This document shows, piece by piece, positions 25,606 to 34,143 of a stretch of DNA of 64,000 bases; position 1 is the stretch's first letter; each line of letters begins with the position of its first letter. The notes beneath the pieces were generated by a model that ran no database searches, was not told where the DNA came from, and saw nothing but the letters and a program-made list of their open reading frames with translations. The DNA comes from Brucellaceae bacterium (lineage in GTDB: Bacteria > Pseudomonadota > Alphaproteobacteria > Rhizobiales > Rhizobiaceae), in contig JACKJV010000002.1 in assembly GCA_020637775.1 (NCBI GenBank), positions 1-64,000 of the forward strand, in the 5' to 3' direction. The position numbers were made by a program, and so were the translations under genes.

Positions 25606-26946
25606 ATGTCCAACCTTTTCTACCAGTCGCGCCAGCCGCGGCCATTCCTCGACCGTGGCGAGGGCATCTATCTCTATGACGAGCATGGCAAGCGCTATAT
25701 CGACGGGTCGTCGGGCGCCATGGTCTCCAATATCGGCCATTCCAACCGCCGTGTGCTGGAAGCCATGAAGGCGCAGATGGACAAGGCGACCTTCGGCTAC
25801 CGTCTGCACTTCCGCACCGAGGCTTCGGAGAAACTGGCCACGAAGACCGCCTCCCTCATGCCCGAAGGCATGGACCGCGTCTTCTTCGTTTCCGGCGGAT
25901 CGGAGGCGGTGGAAAGCTGCGTCAAGCTGGCCCGCCAATATGCGCTCACGAAAGGCGAGGCCAGCCGATGGAAGGTGATCTCGCGCTTTCCCTCCTATCA
26001 CGGCTGCACGCTGGGCGCGCTGGCGCTCACCGGCTACGATCCGCTGGCCCTGCCATTCGCGCCCATGATGCAGGCCATGCCGAAGATTGCCGCGCCGACC
26101 TGCTATCTCGACCGCGACAACCTCACCGACGAGGCGCGCGGCCTGAAATATGCCGACATGCTGCGCGAGGAAATCATCGCGCAGGGGCCCGAAACCGTGC
26201 TTGCCTTCATCATGGAGCCGGTTGGTGGCGCATCGACGGGCGCGCTGGTGGCCCCCGACAGCTATTATGCGCGCATCCGCGAGATCTGCGATGAATTCGG
26301 CATCCTGCTGATCTATGACGAGGTGATGACCGGCGCCGGGCGCACCGGCCGGTTCATCGCCGCCGAACACTGGGGCATCAAGCCGGATATCGTGGCGCTG
26401 TCGAAGGGCTTTGCCGCCGGCTATGCGCCGCTCGGGGCCATGGTGGCGCGCAATGACATCGTCGAGGACATTCTCGATGCCGGCGGCTTCCTGCACGGCT
26501 TCACCTATGCCGGCAATCCGCTGGCCTGCGCGGCGGGGCTGGCCGTGCTCGACGAGATCGAGCGCGAGGGCCTGGTGGACAACGCGGCCCGCATGGGCGA
26601 CCTGCTCAAGGGACGTTTGCAAGGTCTGATGGACCGCTTCCCCTTCATCGGCGATGTGCGCGGCAAGGGGCTGCTGCTGGCCTTTGAACTGGTCAGCGAC
26701 CGCGAAACCATGACACCGCTGCCCGCCGGGCTGAACGCCTATAACCGGCTGGTCGAGATCGCCTATGAAAACGGCCTCATCATCTATTCGCGCCGCACGC
26801 GCGGCGGTGTCGAGGGCGATCACTTTCTCGTCTGCCCGCCGCTCATCATCACGGCGGAGCAGATCGACGAGTTGATGGCGCTGCTTGTCGCCTCGCTCGA
26901 ACGCTTCGCCGAAGAGGCCGGCCTGGAATGGGACCGCGCGGCATGA
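25606..26946 (+). CDS. Class III (omega) pyridoxal-phosphate aminotransferase
   Basis: 446 aa of fold type I. The PLP lysine is K267 in DIVALSKGFAAGYAPLGAM, the PLP-pairing aspartate is D238 in LLIYDEVMTGAGRTGRF, and the phosphate-binding VSGGSEAVESCVKLARQY is near residue 95. Class III members transaminate omega- or beta-amino groups (beta-alanine, GABA, diamines). The adjacent two-subunit CoA transferase suggests the keto product is a 3-oxoacid, which would make the substrate a beta-amino acid; this is inference. The stop overlaps the GNAT gene by ATGA. Confidence 0.91.
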   Translation: MSNLFYQSRQPRPFLDRGEGIYLYDEHGKRYIDGSSGAMVSNIGHSNRRVLEAMKAQMDKATFGYRLHFRTEASEKLATKTASLMPEGMDRVFFVSGGSEAVESCVKLARQYALTKGEASRWKVISRFPSYHGCTLGALALTGYDPLALPFAPMMQAMPKIAAPTCYLDRDNLTDEARGLKYADMLREEIIAQGPETVLAFIMEPVGGASTGALVAPDSYYARIREICDEFGILLIYDEVMTGAGRTGRFIAAEHWGIKPDIVALSKGFAAGYAPLGAMVARNDIVEDILDAGGFLHGFTYAGNPLACAAGLAVLDEIEREGLVDNAARMGDLLKGRLQGLMDRFPFIGDVRGKGLLLAFELVSDRETMTPLPAGLNAYNRLVEIAYENGLIIYSRRTRGGVEGDHFLVCPPLIITAEQIDELMALLVASLERFAEEAGLEWDRAA

Positions 26947-27434
26947 CGGACGGCCTGCATATTCGCCCCGGCGCACCGGGCGATGCAGAGGCGATTGCGG
27001 GCATGCTTGCCGCGCTGGCTGACGAACTGGGCGAGAGCGGGCGGTGTTTCTCGACGCCGCAGACCGTCCGGCGCGACGGTTTCGGCCCGGACGCGGCGTT
27101 CACTTGCCTGCTCGCGGTGCGTGAAGCCGAACCCCTCGGCCTTGCCCTGTTCCTGCGTTACTACTCCACCCACCGGGCCGCTGCCGGCGTCTATGTCCAG
27201 GATCTCTGGGTCGCGCCGGCGGAACGATCCCGGCGCCTCGGTGAACGCCTCCTGCACGCCGCCGCCAGCTTTGGCGCTGCGCAATGGGGCGCGGCCTTCC
27301 TGCAACTGACCGTGCATGACAGCAACAGTGCGGCCATGCGCTTCTACGAGCGGCTGGGTTTTGCCCTGCACGGCGACAGGCCGATGTCCGTCACTGGCGA
27401 AGCCTTCAAGGCCATGGCCGGGAGGCACGCATGA
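26943..27434 (+). CDS. GNAT family N-acetyltransferase
   Basis: 163 aa from ATG 26943, embedded in the aminotransferase stop (ATGA). The GNAT acetyl-CoA site is YVQDLWVAPAERSRRLGERLLHAAASFG (motif A, a relaxed R/Q-x2-G-x-G/A: RRLGER), followed by LQLTVHDSNSAAMRFYERLGF (motif B). It probably acetylates an amino-bearing intermediate or detoxifies one. It sits in a four-gene overlapping run with the aminotransferase and CoA-transferase genes, so it is part of the pathway and not a bystander. Confidence 0.86.
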   Translation: MTDGLHIRPGAPGDAEAIAGMLAALADELGESGRCFSTPQTVRRDGFGPDAAFTCLLAVREAEPLGLALFLRYYSTHRAAAGVYVQDLWVAPAERSRRLGERLLHAAASFGAAQWGAAFLQLTVHDSNSAAMRFYERLGFALHGDRPMSVTGEAFKAMAGRHA

Positions 27435-28129
27435 GCCTTCCCGACAAGACCACGGCCATCACCGATGCCGTCGCCGCCATTTCGGACGGGGCGACCGTCA
27501 TGGTCGGCGGCTTCGGCGTGCCGGGCACGCCCTTCACGCTGATCCGCGAGCTTGTCCGCCAGGGCACGCGCGATCTCACCATCATCAAGAACGATGCCAA
27601 TGAAAAGCATCTGGGTGTCGATCATCTTCTCGCCAACGGGCAGGTGCGCAAGCTGATAACCTCGCATATCGGGCTCAATCCGCGCGCCATCGCCATGATG
27701 AATGCCGGTGAACTGGAGGTGGAATTCTGTCCGCAAGGCATCCTGGCCGAGCGCATCCGCGCCGGCGGGGCGGGGCTGAAGGGCTTCCTCACCGATATCG
27801 GCATCGACACCGAACTGGCGCGCGGCAAGCGGGCGCTGGAACTGGAGGGCGAAACGGTTCTGCTGGAAACCGCGCTGCGCGCCGATGTGGCACTCGTTCA
27901 TGCCGCCCGCGCCGACACCTTCGGCAATCTCGAATATGCCGCCACGGCGCGCAATTTCAGCCCGGTCATGGCCATGGCCGCCGATCTGGTGATTGCCGAA
28001 ACCGAGGCTGTCGTGGCGTTGGGCAGCATTGCGCCGGATGACGTCCACACGCCCGGACCCTTCGTCGACCGTCTTGTCGTCCTTGAAACGCTGAGCATGG
28101 AGTATGACGTTGTCCGACGCCAGGGTTAG
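27431..28129 (+). CDS. 3-oxoacid CoA-transferase subunit A
   Basis: 232 aa. The signature GATVMVGGFGVPGTPFTLIRELVRQGTRDLTIIKNDA matches CoA transferase family I subunit A (SCOT/AtoD type). It transfers CoA, usually from succinyl- or acetyl-CoA, to a 3-oxo or dicarboxylic acid together with subunit B. It begins inside the GNAT stop (ATGA) and overlaps subunit B by 26 nt, supporting stoichiometric synthesis. Confidence 0.92.
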   Translation: MSLPDKTTAITDAVAAISDGATVMVGGFGVPGTPFTLIRELVRQGTRDLTIIKNDANEKHLGVDHLLANGQVRKLITSHIGLNPRAIAMMNAGELEVEFCPQGILAERIRAGGAGLKGFLTDIGIDTELARGKRALELEGETVLLETALRADVALVHAARADTFGNLEYAATARNFSPVMAMAADLVIAETEAVVALGSIAPDDVHTPGPFVDRLVVLETLSMEYDVVRRQG

Positions 28130-28763
28130 AATGCTGGCCCGTGCGGCGCGGGAAGTGGCGCCGGGCATGGTCGTCAATCTCGGCATCGGCCTGCCGACGA
28201 AGGTGGTCGATCATCTGCCGGGCAGTTTTCCCTATTGCCTTCACACCGAAAACGGCCTGTCGGGCATCGGTCCGGCGCTGGGCCCCGACAAGGCGGACCG
28301 CAACCTGATCGACGCCGGCGGCGCCTATGTCTCCACCGTGCCGGGCAGCGCCTTTTTCGACAGTGCGGTATCCTTCGCCCTGGTGCGCAGCGGCCGGCTG
28401 GACCTGACCATGTTGGGCGCCTTTCAGGTGTCGCAGACCGGCGATCTGGCCAACTGGAAAATCCCCGGCCAGTTCTCGCCCGGCGTTGGCGGCGGCATCG
28501 AGCTGGCACAGAAGGCGCGCCGCGTCGTCGTGCTGACCACCCATTCCGACCGTGCCGGAAACCCGAAGCTCGTCGAACGCTGCACGCTGCCGCTGACGGC
28601 GAGCGCTTGCGTGAACCGCATCTTCACCGAACTGGCCGTCATCGACGTCACGCCGGACGGTTTCGTGTTGCGCGAACTGGCGCGCGAAACCGATATCCCG
28701 GCGGTGCGCGCGGCCACCGGCGCGCCGCTGACCGTCCCCGACGGCGAAATTCCGCGATTCTAG
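28104..28763 (+). CDS. 3-oxoacid CoA-transferase subunit B
   Basis: 219 aa. It has the GMVVNLGIGLPTKVVDHLPG motif and the catalytic glutamate E49 in LHTENGLSGIGP, which forms the enzyme-CoA thioester. GGAYVSTVPGSAFFDSAVSFALVRSGRLDLTMLGAFQVSQTGDLANWKIPG is the conserved core. ATG 28104 overlaps subunit A; TTG 28110, with GGAG 7 nt upstream, is an alternative start. The two subunits form a heterotetramer. Confidence 0.92.
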   Translation: MTLSDARVRMLARAAREVAPGMVVNLGIGLPTKVVDHLPGSFPYCLHTENGLSGIGPALGPDKADRNLIDAGGAYVSTVPGSAFFDSAVSFALVRSGRLDLTMLGAFQVSQTGDLANWKIPGQFSPGVGGGIELAQKARRVVVLTTHSDRAGNPKLVERCTLPLTASACVNRIFTELAVIDVTPDGFVLRELARETDIPAVRAATGAPLTVPDGEIPRF

Positions 28764-28777
28764 GAGAGGAAGCGGCC

Positions 28778-30070
28778 ATGGATGAGAGGCAGAAGAGGGC
28801 GATACTGGATGCAGTGGATGCGCGCTTTGGTGCGCAGGTCGATTTTCTGGCCGATCTGACGCGCTTTCCCTCCACCCGCGGCCGCGAGCAGGGCGCGCAG
28901 GACTTCATGGCCGACCAACTGGCCGAACGGGGCCTGTCGGTGGACCGCTGGACCATCGACGTGAACGACATTCGCCATCTGCCGGGCTTTTCGCCGGTGA
29001 TCGGCAATTACGAGGATGCGGTGAATGTCGTCGCCACCCATCGCGCGGCGACGGGCCGTGGCCGGTCGCTGATCCTCAACGGCCATGTCGACGTCGTTCC
29101 CGAAGGCCCGCTCGACATGTGGGAGACCCCGCCCTACGAACCGCGCGTCGAGGACGGCTGGATGGTTGGCCGCGGCGCGGGCGACATGAAGGCGGGCCTC
29201 GCCTCCAACCTGTTCGCCCTCGATGCACTGAAGGCCTGCGGCCTGGCGCCGGCGGGCGATGTCTTCTACCAGTCGGTGGTCGAGGAAGAATGCACGGGCA
29301 ATGGCGCGCTGGCCTGCCTACAGCGCGGCTACCGGGCCGATGCGGCGCTGATCCCCGAACCCTTCAGCGAAAAGCTCGTGACCGCGCAGGTCGGCGTCAT
29401 CTGGTTTCAGGTCCATCTCAAGGGCCTGCCCGCCCATGTCGCCTATGCGGGCAGCGGGGCCAATGCCATCGAGGCCGCGGTGCCGCTGATCGGCGCGCTG
29501 CATCGCTTGCAGGACCGCTGGAACATGGGCAACCACCGCCACGCGGCCTATGAGCACGTCCACCATCCGCTCAATCTGAACGTTGGCCGCATCGAGGGCG
29601 GCGACTGGGCTAGTTCCGTGCCCGCCTGGTGCGTGTTCGATGTGCGCATCGGCCTGTTTCCGGGCCAGGACATCGCCACGGCGAAGGAGGAGATCGAGGC
29701 CACGCTGAACGAGGCGGCCGGCGAAAACGCCTTCCTGCGCAAGAACCTGCCGCAGGTCGTTTATCACGGCTTCCATGCGGAAGGGTATGCGCTGGGCGAC
29801 GACCGCCGCGACACGACGAAGGCTGTCATCGGCGCGCTGGAATCGGCCCATGCCACCGTCACGGGTGAGGCTCTCGACCGTGCGGCGATCACGGCCACCA
29901 CCGACGCCCGTTTCTTCGGCCTCTATGCCGATACTCCGGCGCTCGTCTATGGCCCGCATGCCGAGGCGATCCACGGTTTCAACGAACGGGTGGACCTGGA
30001 AAGCATGCGCCGCGTCACGAAGGCCACGGCACTGTTCATCGCCGATTGGTGCGGCCTGGAATCGGCCTGA
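28778..30070 (+). CDS. M20 family metallopeptidase, ArgE/DapE-type deacylase
   Basis: 430 aa from ATG 28778, with TAGGAGAGGA upstream; a much longer open frame upstream is a shadow of the CoA-transferase gene. Di-zinc ligands are visible: H103 and D105 in LNGHVDVVPEG, D136 in GRGAGDMKAG and E170/E171 in VVEEECTGNG. The dimerisation domain lies around residues 205-315. This enzyme class hydrolyses N-acyl amino acids, succinyl-diaminopimelate and similar amides. As the last gene of the operon, it may release the free amino acid for the aminotransferase. Confidence 0.9.
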   Translation: MDERQKRAILDAVDARFGAQVDFLADLTRFPSTRGREQGAQDFMADQLAERGLSVDRWTIDVNDIRHLPGFSPVIGNYEDAVNVVATHRAATGRGRSLILNGHVDVVPEGPLDMWETPPYEPRVEDGWMVGRGAGDMKAGLASNLFALDALKACGLAPAGDVFYQSVVEEECTGNGALACLQRGYRADAALIPEPFSEKLVTAQVGVIWFQVHLKGLPAHVAYAGSGANAIEAAVPLIGALHRLQDRWNMGNHRHAAYEHVHHPLNLNVGRIEGGDWASSVPAWCVFDVRIGLFPGQDIATAKEEIEATLNEAAGENAFLRKNLPQVVYHGFHAEGYALGDDRRDTTKAVIGALESAHATVTGEALDRAAITATTDARFFGLYADTPALVYGPHAEAIHGFNERVDLESMRRVTKATALFIADWCGLESA

Positions 30071-30563
30071 CGGGTCTTTCGCACCCGCCGGCCGTCACCG
30101 CCGGCAAGCTGCGTCTTCCTGCCTCGAACAGCACTGCATTGCTCCGGCAGGGGCCGTCTGCTGCGCCGTCGCCGGCAGAATCATGGCGATTGTCACGGCC
30201 CTTGCCGCACGAGGGGGGTGTCCTCCATGTGCGCGCTCCGATTGCACGATGAAACAAAAGTTCATGGCGGGTTTCACCCGGACATCCCGGCGTGACCAAA
30301 CCGCCGATGGTCGCGCCGGGTGCCCCTTGCCACGGCCGGCGGCTGTGTTTCGGGGGCCGCGATCGTGACGCGGAACCCTTCGCGCCGAAAAGCATTGAAG
30401 GGCGAACGGAATCCGTTGATTGCGGCCGCGCGCTCTCATATTGGAAGCCGCCGCACGGGCGCGCCACGACTGCCATAAATTCTCCGCAAAGTGGCCTGCT
30501 TGTTTGCGGTGCAGCATCGAGACCGGGACAGCCGGCCAATCTCGACAATCTGAGGATACAGGA
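30071..30563. other. 493-nt intergenic region upstream of opgG
   Basis: No convincing gene. Short frames on both strands have arginine- and proline-rich compositions typical of noise in GC-rich DNA. A weak CGGGT/ACCCG hairpin (30071-30087) follows the M20 gene without a T-run. The last 100 nt (TTGTTTGCGG and TGAGGATACAGG) should hold the opgG promoter and ribosome-binding site, but I cannot define -35/-10 elements. Confidence 0.5.
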
Positions 30564-32162
30564 ATGCAGCGTCGCCAATTCAATTTCGCGATGGCACTCG
30601 GCATGCTGGCAGCCACGGCCCTGGGCCGGACGGCAGCGGCACAGCCTTCCAACCCTGCTGGCGGTCCCGCACAGGGCGCTGGCACGATACCTTTCAACTT
30701 CGACATCCTGACGGAAACGGCGCGCGCCAATGCCGGAAAGGACTATGCGGCCCCGGCCGAAGACCTGCCGGAGGCGCTGGCCGGGCTGGACTATGACGCC
30801 TACCGCCGCATTGCCTACGATCCCGACCGCTCTGTCTGGGCCGGCAACGAGTCCTTCGCCCTTCAGGCTTTCCACATGGGCTGGCTGTTCCGCACGCCGG
30901 TCAATGTGCATGAGGTTTCAGATGGCCGGGCACGGCCCGTCGGTTTCTCGGCCGAAGATTTCATCTACCGCGAACCGCTCGACCAGCAGAAGCTGAAACA
31001 GCTCGACATGCCGGGCGTCGCCGGTTTCCGTGTGCTCTACAACCTCAATTCGAAGACGGTGCTCGACGAACTCGTCGCCTTCCAGGGCGCCAGCTACTTT
31101 CGTGCCCTCGGGCGCGGCTCGCGCTATGGCCTGTCCGCCCGCGGTCTGGCGGTCGATACCGCGACCGCGACCGGCGAGGAATTTCCCCGCTTCACCGATT
31201 TCTATATCGAGAAACCCGCCAGGGGCGACGGGGTGCTGACGGTCCATGCCCTCATGGACAGTCCCGGCGTCACCGGGGCCTACCGTTTCGTCATCACGCC
31301 GGGCGCCACCACGCAGATGGAGGTGACGGCGCGCATCTTTCTGCGCCGGGACATCGAGCGGCTCGGCATCGCGCCGCTGACCTCGATGTTCCTGTTCAAC
31401 GGTCTCAACCGGCATGCGTTCGACGACTATCGCGAAGGCGTCCATGACAGCGAGGGCCTGAAGGTCGTGCGCGCCAATGGCGACGAGATGTGGCGCAGCC
31501 TCAACAATCCAAAACGGCTGGCCAGCTCCTTCTTTGCCGAACAGGACCCGCGCGGATTCGGGCTCATCCAGCGCACGCGCACCTTCGCCGACTACCAGGA
31601 CGCCGGCGCCCACTACGAGATGCGGCCGTCGCTCTACGTGGAGCCTCTGGGCGACTGGGGGCGGGGCACGATCGCGCTGATCGAGATCCCGACCGAACTG
31701 GAGGTGAATGACAACATCGTGCTGTTCTGGGTGCCGGAAGGCGAGGCAAGGGCCGGGCAGGCGCGGGAATACCGCTACCGGTTGACCTGGGGTTCCATTG
31801 CCGAGGACGTGGCGCGCCTGGCACGCGTTGCCGCGGTCTCGGCCGGGGCGGGTGGCGTTTCGGGTGTCGCCGGTTCCGAAAAACCGGAGGCCCGCAAGTT
31901 CGTTGTCGATTTCGAGGGCGGCTTGCTGGGGAACCTGCCGGCCGATGCAGACGTTACGGCTGCGGTTGAAGTCTCTGCCGGTACGGTCCTGCATGTCGCG
32001 GTGTCGCCGGTGGAAACGACGGCGCGATGGCGCCTGGTGCTGGATCTTGAACTGCCCGGGGACAGTCCGGTGGAGATCAGCGCCCACCTTGCCCAGCGTG
32101 AGAACCGGATTTCCGAAACCTGGTTGTTCCAGTGGAGAAAAGGCGATGAGCAGCGGTCCTGA
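30564..32162 (+). CDS. opgG: Glucan biosynthesis protein OpgG/OpgD (MdoG family)
   Basis: Periplasmic protein needed for branching or processing of osmoregulated periplasmic glucans, 532 aa, the standard length. The start at ATG 30564 follows AGGATACAGGA and gives MQRRQFNFAMALGMLAATALGRTAAAQ, whose RRQFN suggests Tat export as in OpgD. Family segments include FNFDILTETARANAGKDY, LDYDAYRRIAYDP, FIEREP-like FIYREPLDQQ and DEMWRSLNNPKRLASSFFAEQDPRGFGLIQR. It overlaps the ATG at 32146 of the opgH N-terminal frame by 17 nt. Confidence 0.92.
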   Translation: MQRRQFNFAMALGMLAATALGRTAAAQPSNPAGGPAQGAGTIPFNFDILTETARANAGKDYAAPAEDLPEALAGLDYDAYRRIAYDPDRSVWAGNESFALQAFHMGWLFRTPVNVHEVSDGRARPVGFSAEDFIYREPLDQQKLKQLDMPGVAGFRVLYNLNSKTVLDELVAFQGASYFRALGRGSRYGLSARGLAVDTATATGEEFPRFTDFYIEKPARGDGVLTVHALMDSPGVTGAYRFVITPGATTQMEVTARIFLRRDIERLGIAPLTSMFLFNGLNRHAFDDYREGVHDSEGLKVVRANGDEMWRSLNNPKRLASSFFAEQDPRGFGLIQRTRTFADYQDAGAHYEMRPSLYVEPLGDWGRGTIALIEIPTELEVNDNIVLFWVPEGEARAGQAREYRYRLTWGSIAEDVARLARVAAVSAGAGGVSGVAGSEKPEARKFVVDFEGGLLGNLPADADVTAAVEVSAGTVLHVAVSPVETTARWRLVLDLELPGDSPVEISAHLAQRENRISETWLFQWRKGDEQRS

Positions 32163-32316
32163 CATGAAGATGATCGTGAACGACAGCCTCGACATGAGCC
32201 CCCCGCCGGCACCGCTGGCAATGCCGGAGCAGGTGGTCGAGCGCTCGCGCCGTCCGGCCCGCCTTTCCGGGCTGTTCTCCTTTCTCCCGTTTGCCATGAA
32301 GCGATTGGCAAACTGA
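32146..32316 (+). other. Short frame encoding a probable displaced N-terminus of OpgH
   Basis: ATG 32146 opens a 56-codon frame overlapping the opgG stop. Its translation contains DSLDMSPPPAPLAMPEQVVERSRR, and a P-L-A-M-P-E-Q type segment is what I expect near the N-terminus of alphaproteobacterial OpgH. The frame stops at TGA 32314-32316, and the rest of OpgH continues in another frame. The frame used downstream has no stop between about 32165 and 32319, so a single-base deletion or insertion anywhere in 32235-32313 would join them. It is either a sequencing error, a real frameshift, or two coupled ORFs. Confidence 0.55.
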
Positions 32317-32318
32317 CG

Positions 32319-34139
32319 TTGAGCCCTGCCTTGGTCCAGTCCAGACGTTTCGTCTCCTTCCTCTTTGCCTTTACATTCGCGGCCCTGGCCGCGCGTCTGG
32401 CAGCCGATGTGTTCCTGTCGGACGGTTTCGACCCGCTGGATGTCCTGCGCGTCCTGCTGCTTGGCGCGACGACAGGCTGGATTGCATGGGGCGCCTCGCT
32501 GGCGCTCCACGGTGTCTTCGCGCCACTGCCTGAAGCGCCCCGTGGGAGCCATCCGGGCAAACCGGTGCGCACCGGCCGGATCGCCGTGCTTGTGCCGGTC
32601 TACAATGAGGATCCGTCCGCCGTCTGCGCCCGCATTCATGCCATGGCATGGTCGCTGGAGGCGGCCGGCGAGGCGGCGCGGTTCGATTTCGTCGTGCTTT
32701 CCGATACGCGCGACGAGGCTGTGGCGGCGCAGGAAAGGCGCTGGATGCAGCAATTGCGCGTCGCCATGCCACCGGTCATGCAGGTTTTCTACCGCCGCCG
32801 CGAAATGAACACCGGCAAGAAGGCCGGCAATGTCGCCGAATTCCTGCGCGCATCCGGGGGGCGTTACGAATTTCTCGTCATTCTCGATGCCGACAGCCTG
32901 ATGGAAGGCGAAACCATGGTCGAGATGGCGCGGCGCATGGAGGCCGAGCCGCAACTCGGCCTGCTTCAGACCCTGCCGAAAATCATCCACGCCCGTTCCT
33001 GGTTCGGCCGCGCCATCCAGTTTTCGGCCTCTTTCCATTCGCCCTGTTTCGCGCGCGGCCTGGCCCTTTTGCAGGGGCGCACCGGTCCCTTCTGGGGGCA
33101 CAACGCCATCGTGCGAACCCGCGCCTTTGCCGAAAGCTGCGGCCTGCCCGTCCTGTCTGGAAAGCCGCCCTTCGGCGGCCACATCCTCAGCCACGACTAT
33201 GTCGAGGCGGCCATGCTGGCACGCCACGGCTGGATCGTGCGGGTCGACCCCGATCTGGAAGGCTCATACGAGGAAGGGCCGGACAATGTCATCGACTTCG
33301 CCAAGCGCGACCGGCGCTGGTGCCAGGGCAATCTTCAGCACGGCAGGCTTGTCCGCGCGCCTGGCCTGATGCCCTGGAGCCGGTTCGTCTTCGTGCAGGG
33401 CATCATGGCCTATCTCGCATCGCCGCTCTGGCTGCTCTTTCTGGTGACATCGCTGCTTGCACCCGTTCTGGCGCCCGAACCCGATTATTTCCCGGTGCCG
33501 CGCATGCCTGCCATCTTTCCGAAGCCGGAGACGGCGCAGGCCGTGACCCTCCTCGTCGGCATTTTCGGCCTGCTGATCGGTCCGAAGCTGCTTGTCGCAC
33601 TGCATGCGGCGGGCAGCGGAACCACACGCCTGTTCGGTGGAACGCGCAAGGTCCTGTGCTCCACCGCCGCGGAAATCCTGTGGTCGAGCATCCTGGCGCC
33701 CGTCACGCTGATGTTCCAGAGCCGTGCCGTTTTCCAGGTCCTGATGGGACGGGACGGCGGATGGCCGGCCACGAACCGCGATGCCGGCGAGATCCCCATG
33801 GCAGAGTCATGGGCGGCATCCTGGTGGATCGTGCTCGCCGGACTGGTCATGCTGGTGGCGTCGTCCCTGCTCGGGGCCAGCCTGTTCTACTGGTTCCTTC
33901 CCGTGGCCCTGCCGATGGTGTGCGCCCCGGCCATCATCAGCTGGTCATCGACCCGCCAGAGCGGCGATGCGGCCGCGCGCCGGAAACTGTTTCTCACGCC
34001 GGCCGAATGCGCTGCCTCCCCCGTCATCCGCGCCTGTGAGGCAAGCCGCGCCCGCTGGCGGGAAACGGACGATCCGGCCGCGTCGCTCACCGGGGCTGGC
34101 GCCGGCCAGCCCGCAGCCTCCGGCACTGCGGCCGCGTGA
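32319..34139 (+). CDS. opgH: Glucans biosynthesis glucosyltransferase OpgH (MdoH), N-terminus uncertain
   Basis: Inner-membrane GT2-family processive glucosyltransferase that makes the periplasmic glucan backbone. About 606 aa are readable in this frame from TTG 32319, which has no ribosome-binding site. Catalytic features are IAVLVPVYNEDPSAV, YEFLVILDADSLMEGE (DxD-type aspartates), a WGHNAIVRT segment, GHILSHDYVEAAMLARHGW and the acceptor motif RDRRWCQGN. About six to eight membrane helices flank the catalytic domain. It is shorter than the 847-aa E. coli enzyme, as expected for this class. The true N-terminus probably begins at 32146 in another frame. opgC follows 4 nt later. Confidence 0.9.
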   Translation: MSPALVQSRRFVSFLFAFTFAALAARLAADVFLSDGFDPLDVLRVLLLGATTGWIAWGASLALHGVFAPLPEAPRGSHPGKPVRTGRIAVLVPVYNEDPSAVCARIHAMAWSLEAAGEAARFDFVVLSDTRDEAVAAQERRWMQQLRVAMPPVMQVFYRRREMNTGKKAGNVAEFLRASGGRYEFLVILDADSLMEGETMVEMARRMEAEPQLGLLQTLPKIIHARSWFGRAIQFSASFHSPCFARGLALLQGRTGPFWGHNAIVRTRAFAESCGLPVLSGKPPFGGHILSHDYVEAAMLARHGWIVRVDPDLEGSYEEGPDNVIDFAKRDRRWCQGNLQHGRLVRAPGLMPWSRFVFVQGIMAYLASPLWLLFLVTSLLAPVLAPEPDYFPVPRMPAIFPKPETAQAVTLLVGIFGLLIGPKLLVALHAAGSGTTRLFGGTRKVLCSTAAEILWSSILAPVTLMFQSRAVFQVLMGRDGGWPATNRDAGEIPMAESWAASWWIVLAGLVMLVASSLLGASLFYWFLPVALPMVCAPAIISWSSTRQSGDAAARRKLFLTPAECAASPVIRACEASRARWRETDDPAASLTGAGAGQPAASGTAAA

Positions 34140-34143
34140 CGCC

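Noticed and set aside
30071..30563. Short frames in the gap before opgG, including a 39-codon frame at 30249
   Set aside because: No ribosome-binding site or homology signal, and arginine-rich composition.
30918..33227. 769-codon - strand frame opposite opgG and opgH
   Set aside because: Crosses the end of opgG and start of opgH and has shadow-like composition; no homologous motif.
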